A DNA stretch of 51,425 nt from Elusimicrobiota bacterium (GTDB lineage Bacteria > Elusimicrobiota > Elusimicrobia > UBA1565 > UBA9628), in NCBI GenBank assembly GCA_016212795.1, contig JACRDT010000050.1:1-51425 (forward strand). The letters are read 5' to 3'. Positions 14,827 to 23,145 of this stretch are shown here, piece after piece (within the stretch, counting starts at the first letter, position 1; each line of letters starts with the position of its first letter). The notes under the pieces are model-generated. The model saw only the letters and a program-made list of their open reading frames with translations, was not told where the DNA came from and did not search any database. The position numbers and the translations under genes are program-made.

Positions 14827-15765
14827 AGCCTTCCTCGCCCTACCTCCCGTCCTGGCGAGTTGGGCCGTGGCCGAGGCCTTCCGGGTCCGGAAATACCACT
14901 CGTAGACCATCGGGGAGGCGATCGCGATGGTCGAGTAGGTGCCGACGGCCGCGCCGAACACCATGGCCATGGCGAAGTTGTGGATGACCTTGCCCCCCAG
15001 CAGGAAGAGGATGATGACCACGGTGAAGACGGTCCCGTTGGTGATGACCGTGCGCGAGAGCGTCTCGTTGATGCTCCGGTTGATGATGACGTCGAGCGGC
15101 TCGTGGCGGTAGAGCTTCATGACCTCGCGCATCCGGTCGAAGATCACGATGGTGTCGTTGATGGAGTAGCCCGCGATGGTCAGCAGCGCGGACACGATCA
15201 GGAGGTCCACCTCGCAGCCCGTCACGGCGAAGAGCCCCACGGTCGCGAGCACGTCATGGCCCAGGGCGACGACCCCGGCCAGCCCCCAGATCGGGTTCTC
15301 GAACCTGAAGGCGATGTAGACGACGATCCCCAGCAGGGACAGGATGACGGCCCACATGGCCTGGCGGTACAAGTGCCTGCCCACGGCCGGCCCCACGTAC
15401 TCCTGGCTCTCGACGCGGAACTTGTTGGCGCCGACCTCCCGCTGGACGGCGGCCAGCGTCTTCTCGATGTCGGTCGCGGACTGCTCGGCGGATTTGAGCC
15501 GCATCGAGAAGGTGTTGGTCTTGGCGAAGCTCTGGAGCGCGGCGTCGGGCGCCCCGGCGCCCTCCAGGGCCTTGCGGACCTCCCCGAGCCCGATGGGGCG
15601 CTCGAAGGTGACCTGGATGGCCGTGCCGCCGGTGAAGTCGATGCCGTAGACGATCCCCTTGGTCAGCAGGGCCACGACGCTCCCCGCGACGAGCGCGATG
15701 GAGACGGCGAAGAGCTTCCAGCGGTTCCCGACGAAGTCGAAGTTGGTCTTGGGTATGATTTGCAT
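14824..15765 (-). CDS. secF: Protein translocase subunit SecF
   Basis: 313 residues, the usual size. Six membrane segments are recognisable: the first near residues 18-37, and the cluster from AMWAVILSLLGIVVYIAFRF onward. YGIDFTGGTAIQVTFERPIG is the conserved SecD/SecF periplasmic-domain start. SALLTIAGYSINDTIVIFDR with downstream NETLSRTVITNGTVFTVVII carries the conserved Asp/Arg of the proton-driven SecDF motor. SecF acts with SecD and YajC in the inner membrane to pull exported proteins through SecYEG. ATG 15765 starts 2 bases after the secD stop; the stop is inside the palindromic element. Confidence 0.96.
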   Translation of the reverse strand: MQIIPKTNFDFVGNRWKLFAVSIALVAGSVVALLTKGIVYGIDFTGGTAIQVTFERPIGLGEVRKALEGAGAPDAALQSFAKTNTFSMRLKSAEQSATDIEKTLAAVQREVGANKFRVESQEYVGPAVGRHLYRQAMWAVILSLLGIVVYIAFRFENPIWGLAGVVALGHDVLATVGLFAVTGCEVDLLIVSALLTIAGYSINDTIVIFDRMREVMKLYRHEPLDVIINRSINETLSRTVITNGTVFTVVIILFLLGGKVIHNFAMAMVFGAAVGTYSTIAIASPMVYEWYFRTRKASATAQLARTGGRARKA

Positions 15766-15767
15766 GG

Positions 15768-17180
15768 TCAGATGCTCAGGTGGGTGACGTCGGCGTTGGC
15801 GAGGTACGTATGGTAGATCAGCCTGGTCAGGAGGATGGCCGTGAACATGCTGATGGCCAGGCCCAGGATCAGGGTGACGGCGAACCCCTTGATCGGCCCG
15901 GTGCCGAACTGGAAGAGGAAGATCCCCGAGAAGACCGTCGTCAGGTTCGAGTCGAGGATGGCGCTGAAGGCCTTGTCGTAGCCGGCGTCCACGGCCAGGC
16001 GGATGGGCTTGTTCAGGGCGAGCTCTTCCTTGATGCGCTCGAGGATGAGCACGTTGGCGTCCACGGCCATGCCGATGGTCAGGATGATGCCCGCGATGCC
16101 CGGCAGGGTCAGGGTCGCGCCGAAATAGGCCATGGCCGCCAGCAGCAGGACCAGGTTGAGCACGAGCGCCAGGTCCGCGACCAGCCCCGAGCCTTTGTAG
16201 TAGAAGGCCATGAACCCGAAGATGAACACCCCCGCGACCGCGACCGCGATGATCCCGGCCCGGATGGAGTCCTCGCCGAGGCTGGGCCCGATGGTCCGCT
16301 CCTCGATGATCTTGACCGGGGCGGGCAGCGCGCCCGCGCGCAGCACGATCGAGAGGTTGTGGGCGTCCTGCATGGTGAACTGCCCCTCGATGATGCCCGA
16401 CCCGCCGGTGATGCGCGACTTGATGACCGGGGCGGAGTAGACGACCCGGTCGAGCACGATGGCCATGTTCTTGCCCACGTTGGCGCCGGTGAAGTTCGCG
16501 AAGTTCGCGGCCGCCTCGGGCTTGAACTTGAACGCCACCACGGGCAGGCCGTAGTTCCCGCCGGTCTCCACGCGCGCGGTCTCGAGGTCCGCTCCGGTGA
16601 ACGGGGCCGACGAGCTCAGCAGGTAGATCGAGCTGTCCTTGCCCCGGAAGAGCTCCGTGCCCTCGGGCACCAGCTTGGCCGCGGCCGTCGAGACGTGCTC
16701 CCCGGCGAAGGGGTTGCCGAGCTCGGCGATCTTGCCCAGCGCGGTCTGGGCCTTCTCGTCGGTCTGCTGCATCCGGAACTCCAGCAGCGCGGTCTTGCCG
16801 ACGATGTCCTTGGCCGCGGCGGCGTTCGAGACGCCGGGGAGCTGCACGACGATCCAGCGCTTGCCCTGCCTGGCGATCAGCGGCTCGGCCACGCCGAACT
16901 GGTCCACCCGGTTGCGGATGATCTCGATGGCCCGGGCCAGCGCGTCCTGCGCGTCGGCCTTGGGGTCGAGCTTGCCGATGTCGAGCTCCATCAGGAGATG
17001 CGTCCCTCCCTTGAGGTCGAGCCCCAGGTTGAGCAGGTACTTCGGCCTCATGTGGAACGTCTCGAGCTTCTCGCGCTCGTCGGCGTCCATCGTGTACCAG
17101 TTGACGGTCGGGTACAGCAGGAACAGGGCCAGCAGGGCCATGGCGCCGACCCCCGCCCATTTGAGCTGGAGCTTAGTCAT
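15768..17180 (-). CDS. secD: Protein translocase subunit SecD
   Basis: 470 residues. An N-terminal membrane helix (about 8-27) is followed by LLNLGLDLKGGTHLLMELDI, the P1 periplasmic domain, and a C-terminal five-helix RND-like bundle: GPSLGEDSIRAGIIAVAVAG, MAVDANVLILERIKEELAL (with the functional Asp) and DSNLTTVFSGIFLFQFGTGP. Works with SecF in protein export. ATG 17180 is preceded by GGGAGGAGGCGAGTGAC, a Shine-Dalgarno that belongs to the palindromic element at 17181-17240. Confidence 0.96.
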   Translation of the reverse strand: MTKLQLKWAGVGAMALLALFLLYPTVNWYTMDADEREKLETFHMRPKYLLNLGLDLKGGTHLLMELDIGKLDPKADAQDALARAIEIIRNRVDQFGVAEPLIARQGKRWIVVQLPGVSNAAAAKDIVGKTALLEFRMQQTDEKAQTALGKIAELGNPFAGEHVSTAAAKLVPEGTELFRGKDSSIYLLSSSAPFTGADLETARVETGGNYGLPVVAFKFKPEAAANFANFTGANVGKNMAIVLDRVVYSAPVIKSRITGGSGIIEGQFTMQDAHNLSIVLRAGALPAPVKIIEERTIGPSLGEDSIRAGIIAVAVAGVFIFGFMAFYYKGSGLVADLALVLNLVLLLAAMAYFGATLTLPGIAGIILTIGMAVDANVLILERIKEELALNKPIRLAVDAGYDKAFSAILDSNLTTVFSGIFLFQFGTGPIKGFAVTLILGLAISMFTAILLTRLIYHTYLANADVTHLSI

Positions 17181-17240
17181 GTCACTCGCCTCCTCCCGGG
17201 GGGGAAGCGAGTAGCCGAGGGGGGCGAATCGCCGTTTTCA
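17181..17240 (-). repeat. Palindromic intercistronic element, copy 3 (yajC / secD)
   Basis: Read on the minus strand: TCATGAAAACGGCGATTC, GCCCCCCTCGGCTA, then CTCGCTTCCCC...GGAGGAGGCGAG and TGAC-ATG. The stem (17184-17212) is imperfect but keeps ACTCGC/GCGAGT. It occupies the entire gap between yajC and secD, with the yajC stop at one edge and the secD Shine-Dalgarno at the other. Confidence 0.85.
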
Positions 17241-17567
17241 TGAAGCCCCTCCTTCGATCTTCTTCATTCCCGCCGCCTCCGCCCCGCCCTCCGCCGGCGC
17301 CGAGAGCAGGCGGCTCACCGCCGACCGGGCCATCAGGAGCTTGACGTTGTCGGAGAAGCGGACCTCCAGGTCGTCGCCCTTGAGGGTCACGATGGTCCCG
17401 TAGAACCCTCCGTTGGTGACGATGCGGTCCCCTTTCTTGAGGCCCTCGAGCATCTTCTTGTGGACGTCGGCTTCCTTCTGCTGCGGCCGGATCAGCAGGA
17501 AGTAGAAGATGAGGAAGATGGCGATGATGGGGATGAGGCTGACGATCGGGTTGGGTTGGTTTTGCAT
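17238..17567 (-). CDS. yajC: Preprotein translocase accessory protein YajC
   Basis: 109 residues. One N-terminal membrane helix (IVSLIPIIAIFLIFYFLLIR) is followed by the diagnostic RPQQKEADVHKKMLEGLKKG and GDRIVTNGGFYGTIV. YajC associates with SecDF in the inner membrane. It begins the yajC-secD-secF cluster. ATG 17567 has no Shine-Dalgarno and lies 14 bases from a perfect extended -10, so the leader is under 10 bases. The last codons run into the palindromic element. Confidence 0.95.
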   Translation of the reverse strand: MQNQPNPIVSLIPIIAIFLIFYFLLIRPQQKEADVHKKMLEGLKKGDRIVTNGGFYGTIVTLKGDDLEVRFSDNVKLLMARSAVSRLLSAPAEGGAEAAGMKKIEGGAS

Positions 17568-17581
17568 GGTGGTGAGCGCCG

Positions 17582-17590
17582 ATTATATCA
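17582..17590 (-). promoter_or_regulatory. Extended -10 promoter of yajC-secDF
   Basis: Minus-strand TGATATAAT (TATAAT at 17582-17587 with the TG extension), 14 bases before yajC ATG. It has the same nonamer as the promoter at 8781. The predicted transcript starts around 17575, leaving almost no leader. Confidence 0.65.
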
Positions 17591-17593
17591 ATT

Positions 17594-19750
17594 CTATAGG
17601 AACAAGGGGGCCAGGACCAGGGTCACGGTCGCCAGGAGCTTGACCAGGACGTGGAGCGAGGGGCCGGCCGTGTCCTTGAACGGGTCGCCCACGGTGTCGC
17701 CGACCACCGCGGCCTTGTGCGCGTCGGAGCGCTTGCCGCCGAGCATGCCGGTCTCGATGTACTTCTTCGCGTTGTCCCAGGCGCCGCCCGCGTTGTTGAG
17801 GAACAGGCCCACGAGGACGCCCGAGATCGTCCCGATCATCAGCATCCCGGCCACGGCCTCGGCCGCGATCGTCGGGTTCGCCGGGGTGATGAAGATCTTG
17901 AAGATGACGCCCACCAGGGCCGGCCCGGCGACGGCAAGGATGCCCGGCAGGATCATGGCCTTCAGGGCCCCGATGGTGACGATGTCCACGCACTGCCCGT
18001 AGTCCGGGTCCTCCTTGCCGGCCATGATGCCCGGCTTCTCCTTGAACTGCCGGCGCACCTCGTTGATGACCGCGTAGGCGGCGGTGCCGACCGCGCGGAT
18101 GGAGAGGGCCGAGAACAGGAAGACGAGCATGGCGCCGATCATGGCGGCCACGAACACCTCGGGCTTGGAGAGGTCCACCGCGATGCGCACGCCCGTGTAG
18201 TTGTAGATCTCGTCGAGGTAGGCCGAGAAGAGCAGGAAGGCCGCCAGGGCCGCCGAGCCCACGGCATAGCCCTTGGTCAGGGCCTTGGTCGTGTTGCCCA
18301 CCGCGTCCAAGCGGTCGGTCTTCTTGCGGATCTCCTCAGGCTGGCGCGACATCTCCACGATGCCGCCGGCGTTGTCCGTGATGGGGCCGAAGGTGTCCAT
18401 GGCCAGGATGTAGGCGCAGGTGCCGAGCATGCCCATGGTCGCGACCGCGGTGCCGAAGAGCCCGCCGTGCGGGCCGATGGCGGCCACGCCCAGCTTGTAG
18501 GAGGCGAGGATGGCGGCCGAGATGACCAGGATGGGGACGGCCGTGCACTCGAACCCGACCGCGATGCCCGCGATGATGTTCGTGGCCGGCCCGGTCTCCG
18601 AGGCCTTGGCGATGGACAGCACGGGCCGGTACTTGTACTCGGTGTAGTACTGGGTGATGTACACGAAGGCCTGGGCCATGAGGATGCCGATGAGGCCGCA
18701 GGCCGAGAAGTAGAGCCACGCGCCGGGGTAGACGTCGGACGAGAGGAGCCACTTGGCGGCCACGGCGAAGCCGATCGTCGCCAGGAACGAGGTCAGGTAG
18801 TAGCCGCGGTTCAAGGCGTCCATGGCGTCGCCGTCCTCGTCGGTCCGCACGACCATGACCCCGATGATGGAGGCCACGATGCCGAAGGCGCGGGCGACCA
18901 GCGGGAAGAGCACGCCCTTCCAGCCGAAGTAGGAGGCCAGGCCCACGCCGAGGATCATGGCGCCGATGTTCTCGGCCGCCGTTGATTCGAAGAGGTCCGC
19001 GCCGCGGCCCGCGCAGTCGCCCACGTTGTCGCCCACGAGGTCCGCGATCACGGCGGGGTTCCTCGGGTCGTCCTCGGGGATGCCGGCCTCGACCTTGCCC
19101 ACCAGGTCCGCGCCGACGTCGGCGGCCTTGGTGTAGATCCCGCCGCCGAGCTGGGCGAAGAGCGCCACGAACGAGGCTCCGAAGCCGTAGCCCACGATCA
19201 TGAAGGGGATCTTGGTGTACTCGAAGCCCATGAGCCGGAGCACGGCGAAGAGGCCGCCCACGCCGAGGAGGGAGAGGGCCACCACGAAGATGCCGCTCAC
19301 CGCGCCGCCGCGCAGGGCGACCTGCAGGGCGCCGTTGAGCGAGGTCCGGGCCGCCGAGGCCGTCCTGATGTTGGAGCGGATCGAGGTCCACATGCCCACG
19401 TAGCCCGCGGCCAGGGAGCAGGCCGCGCCCATGATGAAGGAGAGGGTCGTGCACAGGGCCAGGACCATGGGGCCGGCCGGGTCGTGGGCGTTGGGGGCGC
19501 GGACGAACGCGTACAGGACGAAGATGAGCACGGCGAAGGCCCCGGCCAGGCTGATGATGGTCTTGTACTGCCTGCTGAGGAAGGCCTCGGCGCCGGTCTT
19601 GATGGCGTTGGAGATCTTCTGCATCTCCGGCGTGCCGACGTCCTTGGCCATGACCCACCGCACGAGCCAGATGGCGGCCGCGAGCGCGGCCAGCGAGATG
19701 ACGATGACCAGGGCCATCGCGGGCTTCATGGAAGCGACAAGACAAGTCAT
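17594..19750 (-). CDS. hppA: Membrane-bound proton-translocating pyrophosphatase
   Basis: 718 residues, about 16 membrane helices. The enzyme hydrolyses pyrophosphate to pump protons across the inner membrane. Catalytic regions are present: KAADVGADLVGKVEAGIPED, the acidic VIADLVGDNVGDCAGRGADL, and a second site near the C-terminus (AVVGDTVGDPFKDTAGPSLH). The segment GNTTKALTKGYAVGSAALAA has Lys where potassium-dependent enzymes have Ala, predicting the potassium-independent class. ATG 19750 follows GGGGG and is chosen over the internal Met at residue 8, which lacks a ribosome site. It has its own promoter (19860-19888) and a leader of about 100 bases. Single-gene transcript likely. Confidence 0.96.
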   Translation of the reverse strand: MTCLVASMKPAMALVIVISLAALAAAIWLVRWVMAKDVGTPEMQKISNAIKTGAEAFLSRQYKTIISLAGAFAVLIFVLYAFVRAPNAHDPAGPMVLALCTTLSFIMGAACSLAAGYVGMWTSIRSNIRTASAARTSLNGALQVALRGGAVSGIFVVALSLLGVGGLFAVLRLMGFEYTKIPFMIVGYGFGASFVALFAQLGGGIYTKAADVGADLVGKVEAGIPEDDPRNPAVIADLVGDNVGDCAGRGADLFESTAAENIGAMILGVGLASYFGWKGVLFPLVARAFGIVASIIGVMVVRTDEDGDAMDALNRGYYLTSFLATIGFAVAAKWLLSSDVYPGAWLYFSACGLIGILMAQAFVYITQYYTEYKYRPVLSIAKASETGPATNIIAGIAVGFECTAVPILVISAAILASYKLGVAAIGPHGGLFGTAVATMGMLGTCAYILAMDTFGPITDNAGGIVEMSRQPEEIRKKTDRLDAVGNTTKALTKGYAVGSAALAAFLLFSAYLDEIYNYTGVRIAVDLSKPEVFVAAMIGAMLVFLFSALSIRAVGTAAYAVINEVRRQFKEKPGIMAGKEDPDYGQCVDIVTIGALKAMILPGILAVAGPALVGVIFKIFITPANPTIAAEAVAGMLMIGTISGVLVGLFLNNAGGAWDNAKKYIETGMLGGKRSDAHKAAVVGDTVGDPFKDTAGPSLHVLVKLLATVTLVLAPLFL

Positions 19751-19821
19751 TGGTGATCCCCCGAGCGTTCGATGTCGGATTTCTGCCCCCTCCGGCGAGT
19801 AAAGAACGACCAGCGCCTTCG

Positions 19822-19843
19822 GGGACGGCGGTCCCTTGCCGCC
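19822..19843 (-). promoter_or_regulatory. Possible pseudoknot in the hppA leader
   Basis: On the minus strand GGCGG-CAA-GGGA-CCGCC-G-TCCC can form GGCGG/CCGCC while the loop GGGA pairs with the following TCCC, an H-type pseudoknot. It lies within the predicted leader. It does not match the fluoride or other riboswitch consensus that I know. A regulatory role is conjecture. Confidence 0.25.
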
Positions 19844-19859
19844 TGAAATTTGGCCGGGT

Positions 19860-19888
19860 ATTTAGCCATTTTTTGCCTGCCTGGTCAA
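19860..19888 (-). promoter_or_regulatory. Sigma-70 promoter of hppA
   Basis: Minus-strand -35 TTGACC (19883-19888), a 17-base spacer and -10 CTAAAT (19860-19865) preceded by TGG, an extended -10 context. The predicted start near 19853 leaves about 100 bases of leader before ATG 19750. Confidence 0.6.
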
Positions 19889-19934
19889 GCGGTCCGCTTC
19901 CTCGGCAGCAACGTGGAGGGCGGCCGGGCGGCTG

Positions 19935-20393
19935 TCAGTGGCCGAGCCCCGAGCCGCCGGAGAACGTGGGCATGATGAGCGCGCCGGCCCACACCAGCGA
20001 GAAGGCCAGCGCCACCACCGCCCCGAGCAGGCCGAGGCGCGGGCCGAGCTTCTGCAGGCGGGCGGCCCGCCGGTACGCGCCGGCCATGGCGCGGTTGGCG
20101 ATGCAAAGGACCACCAGCCAGGCCAATCCGAAGGCCCTAGGGGAATCCACCGCGAAGCTCCAGCCCTGGGGTCGGAGGCCCACCACGTCGTGGAAAGGGA
20201 TGACGAGGAGCGCCGAGGCCAGGTAGATCACCACGCCGGCGATCGTCGCCGCCAGAGCGCCCTGCAGGAACGACACCACGTTGCGCTTGAACTCGGGCAG
20301 GAAGATGACCGGCGACACCAGCATCACGGTGGCGCCGACGACGTACACGATGCCCTGCGTGAAATTGACGAGGAACTCCAGCGCGATCCTCAT
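19935..20393 (-). CDS. Small four-helix membrane protein of unknown function
   Basis: 152 residues from ATG 20393. Four hydrophobic segments are visible: about 12-32 (GIVYVVGATVMLVSPVIFLP), 42-62 (LAATIAGVVIYLASALLVIP), 87-103 and 120-143. The C-terminus is Gly-rich (FSGGSGLGH). I do not recognise a family. ATG 20408 in frame is possible, but the -10 TATGAT (20404-20409) would overlap it. It lies upstream of hppA in the same direction but is separated by the hppA promoter, so the two may be transcribed independently. Confidence 0.65.
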   Translation of the reverse strand: MRIALEFLVNFTQGIVYVVGATVMLVSPVIFLPEFKRNVVSFLQGALAATIAGVVIYLASALLVIPFHDVVGLRPQGWSFAVDSPRAFGLAWLVVLCIANRAMAGAYRRAARLQKLGPRLGLLGAVVALAFSLVWAGALIMPTFSGGSGLGH

Positions 20394-20403
20394 GGCTGCG
20401 CCT

Positions 20404-20409
20404 ATCATA
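20404..20409 (-). promoter_or_regulatory. -10 element of the small membrane protein gene
   Basis: Minus-strand TATGAT (5 of 6 matches to TATAAT) ends 10 bases before ATG 20393, predicting a leader of only a few bases. No Shine-Dalgarno and no convincing -35 are visible. Confidence 0.4.
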
Positions 20410-20442
20410 CTTAATTTGAGGCGCCTTCTCTCGGGGGCCGCC

Positions 20443-20472
20443 TTGATTGGCCGGGATGATTAAGGATAGACT
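20443..20472 (+). promoter_or_regulatory. Promoter of the Ycf46-like ATPase gene
   Basis: TTGATT (20443-20448), an 18-base spacer and TAGACT (20467-20472). Only 7 bases separate the -10 from ATG 20480, predicting a leaderless mRNA. This also favours 20480 over the in-frame ATG 20456, which would lie inside the promoter. Confidence 0.45.
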
Positions 20473-20479
20473 CTCCGCG

Positions 20480-21985
20480 ATGGCCAACCCGCAGGAAGCC
20501 GAGCTCGAGATCCTGGTCCGCGCCCGCTACCCGCTGATCTACCTGGTCTCCTGGGAGGAGGGCCGGGCCGAGCGGATGCTCACGGCCCTGGCCGCCAAGC
20601 AGGACAAGCGCATGTTCATCTGGACCTCCACCATCGGGTTCGGCGAGCCCGGCAAAAGCCCGGACGAATCGACCCGCGACCCCCAGGCGGCCCTCGACTT
20701 CGTCGCCAGATCGCAGGAGTCGGCGCTCTTCGTCATCAAGGACTTCCATCCCTTCCTCCAGAACCACGGCGTGGTCCGCCGGGTGCGCGACATCATCGAC
20801 GGCCTGAAGTCCAGCTACAAGACCATCATCCTGCTCTCCCCGGTCCTCGCCATCCCGGTGGAGCTCGAGAAGGAGGTCACGGTCATCGACTACGACCTCC
20901 CGGGCCCGGGCGAGCTCTGCTCGCTGGTCACCGAGGTGGCGGCGGCGTCCCAGTCCGGACGCTTCCAGGTCGACCTCAAGAGCGACGACGTCGAGAAGAT
21001 CGTGCAGGCCTCCATGGGCCTGACTCTCTCGGAGGCCGAGAACGCGCTGGCCAAGGCCATCGTGCTCGACTCGAAGCTCGGCCCCGGCGACATCGACGTG
21101 ATCCTCAACGAGAAGAAGCAGATCATCCGCAAATCCAGGATGCTCGAGTTCTACGAGGCCAACGAAGAGTTCGGCCAGATCGGCGGCCTGGGCCTCCTGA
21201 AGGAGTGGCTCCAGAAGAGGGGCGTGGCCTTCTCGTCGAAAGCGCGGCAATTCGGCCTCCCCCAGCCCCGGGGCATCCTGCTGCTCGGGGTCCAGGGCTG
21301 CGGCAAGTCGCTGACCTGCAAGGCCATCGCGAGCCTCTGGCGCCTGCCCCTGCTGCGGCTCGACATGGGCTCGGTCTTCGGCGGGATCGTCGGGCAGTCC
21401 GAGGAGAACATGCGCCGGGCCATCAGGACCGCGGAATCCGTGGCCCCCTGCGTCCTCTGGCTCGACGAGATCGAGAAGGGCCTCTCGGGCACCGAGTCCT
21501 CCAACGTCTCGGACGCCGGGACCACCTCGCGGGTCTTCTCGACCTTCCTGACGTGGCTGCAGGAGAAGACCAAGCCCGTCTTCGTCGCCGCGACGGCCAA
21601 CTCGGTCTCCCTGCTCCCGCCGGAGCTGCTGAGGAAGGGCCGTCTCGACGAGATCTTCTTCGTGGACCTGCCCTCCGCGGCCGAGCGCCGCGACATCTTC
21701 GCCATCCATCTGGCCAAGAGGGGACGCCGGTCCGCCGCCTTCGACCTCCCGGAGCTCGCGAGACTCTCGGCCGGCTTTTCCGGGGCCGAGGTCGAGCAGT
21801 GCCTGGTGGAAGGGCTCTACGACGCCTTCCATCAGGAGAAGGAGCTGGACACCGGCCACATCCGCAGAGCGCTGGCGGCCGCGGTCCCTCTTTCCAGGAC
21901 GATGAAGGAGGAGATCGACGGCCTCCGGTCGTGGGCGTCGTCGCGCGCCCGGCCCGCCTCCGCGGGCGACTCGGCCCCCCAATAA
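20480..21985 (+). CDS. Ycf46-like AAA family ATPase
   Basis: About 501 residues. The N-terminal half (LEILVRARYPLIYLVSWEEG, then VIKDFHPFLQNHGVVRRVRD) is the degenerate ATPase-like domain typical of Ycf46/spastin-like stand-alone AAA proteins. The C-terminal half is a full AAA module: GILLLGVQGCGKSLTCKAIA (Walker A, about residue 270), CVLWLDEIEKGLSG (Walker B), AATANSVSLLPPELLRKGRL (sensor 1 and arginine-finger region), and GFSGAEVEQCLVEGL (sensor 2). Cyanobacterial Ycf46 affects photosynthetic CO2 uptake; the role in heterotrophs is unknown. Transcribed alone and convergent with tgt; its TAA stop is the first part of palindromic copy 4. Confidence 0.88.
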   Translation: MANPQEAELEILVRARYPLIYLVSWEEGRAERMLTALAAKQDKRMFIWTSTIGFGEPGKSPDESTRDPQAALDFVARSQESALFVIKDFHPFLQNHGVVRRVRDIIDGLKSSYKTIILLSPVLAIPVELEKEVTVIDYDLPGPGELCSLVTEVAAASQSGRFQVDLKSDDVEKIVQASMGLTLSEAENALAKAIVLDSKLGPGDIDVILNEKKQIIRKSRMLEFYEANEEFGQIGGLGLLKEWLQKRGVAFSSKARQFGLPQPRGILLLGVQGCGKSLTCKAIASLWRLPLLRLDMGSVFGGIVGQSEENMRRAIRTAESVAPCVLWLDEIEKGLSGTESSNVSDAGTTSRVFSTFLTWLQEKTKPVFVAATANSVSLLPPELLRKGRLDEIFFVDLPSAAERRDIFAIHLAKRGRRSAAFDLPELARLSAGFSGAEVEQCLVEGLYDAFHQEKELDTGHIRRALAAAVPLSRTMKEEIDGLRSWASSRARPASAGDSAPQ

Positions 21986-22036
21986 GACGGCTTTGCCCCC
22001 CGCTACTCGCCCCCCCGCGGGGGGAAGGGAGGGGAG
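21983..22036 (+). repeat. Palindromic intercistronic element, copy 4 (AAA / tgt, convergent)
   Basis: Plus strand: TAAGACGGCTTTG, CCCCCCGCTACTCG, then CCCCCCC-GC-GGGGGG with a decayed right arm (AAGGGAGGGG). The tail contains the stop of the AAA gene, and the opposite strand of GCTACTCGCC gives the final GGE and TAG of Tgt. It occupies a convergent junction, where a hairpin could act as a bidirectional terminator. Confidence 0.75.
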
Positions 22037-23145
22037 GACAGGAAGGCCTTCTTGGCCTCTTCGAAACGCCCCGCCGCGATCGACCGCCGGATCTCGCCCA
22101 TGACCCAAGCCATGAAGTGGAGGTTGTGGTAGGTGAGCAGCCGGTAGACGACGAGCTCCCGGGAGTTGAACAGGTGGCGCAGGTAGGCCCGCGTGTACTT
22201 GCGGCAGACGAAGCACGGGCAATCCGGGTCGACGGGGGAGAAGTTGCCCCGCGAAGAGGCGTTGCCGATGTTGTACCGGCCGGCGCGCGTGAAGACCTGG
22301 CCGTTGCGCGCCACCCTCGTCGGGAACACGCAGTCCATCATGTCGACGCCGCACCCGGCCGCCTCCCAGACGTCCTCGGGCGTCCCGATCCCCATGACGT
22401 AGCGGGGTTTGCCCTCCGGGAGCAGGGACGCGGTCGCCTCGAGCGTCGACCAGGTCAGCTCCTTGGGCTCCCCGACGGAGAGCCCGCCGATCGCGACCCC
22501 CTCGTGCGGGACGCCCCCGAGGTGCTCCGCGGCGCGCCGCCGCAGCTCGGGGTAGGTCGAGCCCTGGAGGATGGGGAAGAAGAGGGACTCGCAGACTTCC
22601 CTGCAGCGCCGGACCGCCGGAACCGACTGGTCCGTCCAGGACATGGTCCGCGTCAGCGCGGCGAGAGCCTCCTCCCGGGAGCATGGGTAGGCCGGGCAGA
22701 CGTCGAGGGTCGTCCAGCAATCCGAACGCAGGGCGGCCTGGACCTCGATGACGCTGGCGGGCGTGAGGCGGTGGGCGCTGCCGTCGATATGGGAACGGAA
22801 GCTCACCCCGTGGTCGTCGACCTCCCTGAGGTCGGCGAGGCTCATCACCTGGAAGCCGCCCGAGTCCGTCAGGATCATGCCGTCGAACCCCATGTACCGG
22901 TGCAGCCCCCCGGCCGCCGCGATCTCCGGGCAGCCGGGCCTGAGATAGAGGTGGTAGCTGTTGGCGAGGATGGCGCGGACCCCGAGGTCCCGCAGGTCCT
23001 CCTGCGACAGGGCCTTCACGGAGCCCAGGGTCGCGACCGGCATGAACACGGGCGTCTCGACGCAGCCGTGGGGCGTGCGCAGGAGCCCCGCGCGCGCCTT
23101 GCCGCCCGGGTCGCGGGCCGTCAACTCGAAGTGCTGTCCAGTCAC
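22003..23145 (-). CDS. tgt: tRNA-guanine transglycosylase
   Basis: 380 residues. The enzyme exchanges guanine 34 for preQ1 in queuosine tRNAs. Signatures: FMPVATLGSVKALSQEDLRD, LTDSGGFQVMSL (catalytic Asp about 94), DMMDCVFPTRVARNG (nucleophile Asp region) and the zinc site CPCFVCRKYTRAYLRHLF with a later YHNLHF. GTG 23145 overlaps the queA stop as GTGA. The C-terminal tail FPPRGGE is encoded by palindromic copy 4 and is unlikely to be functional. It sits directly downstream of queA, the next enzyme of queuosine synthesis. Confidence 0.96.
   Translation of the reverse strand: MTGQHFELTARDPGGKARAGLLRTPHGCVETPVFMPVATLGSVKALSQEDLRDLGVRAILANSYHLYLRPGCPEIAAAGGLHRYMGFDGMILTDSGGFQVMSLADLREVDDHGVSFRSHIDGSAHRLTPASVIEVQAALRSDCWTTLDVCPAYPCSREEALAALTRTMSWTDQSVPAVRRCREVCESLFFPILQGSTYPELRRRAAEHLGGVPHEGVAIGGLSVGEPKELTWSTLEATASLLPEGKPRYVMGIGTPEDVWEAAGCGVDMMDCVFPTRVARNGQVFTRAGRYNIGNASSRGNFSPVDPDCPCFVCRKYTRAYLRHLFNSRELVVYRLLTYHNLHFMAWVMGEIRRSIAAGRFEEAKKAFLSSPPFPPRGGE

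Noticed and set aside
19822..19843. Fluoride riboswitch in front of hppA
   Set aside because: The leader can form a pseudoknot, but conserved fluoride-riboswitch bases and the downstream switch hairpin are not recognisable.
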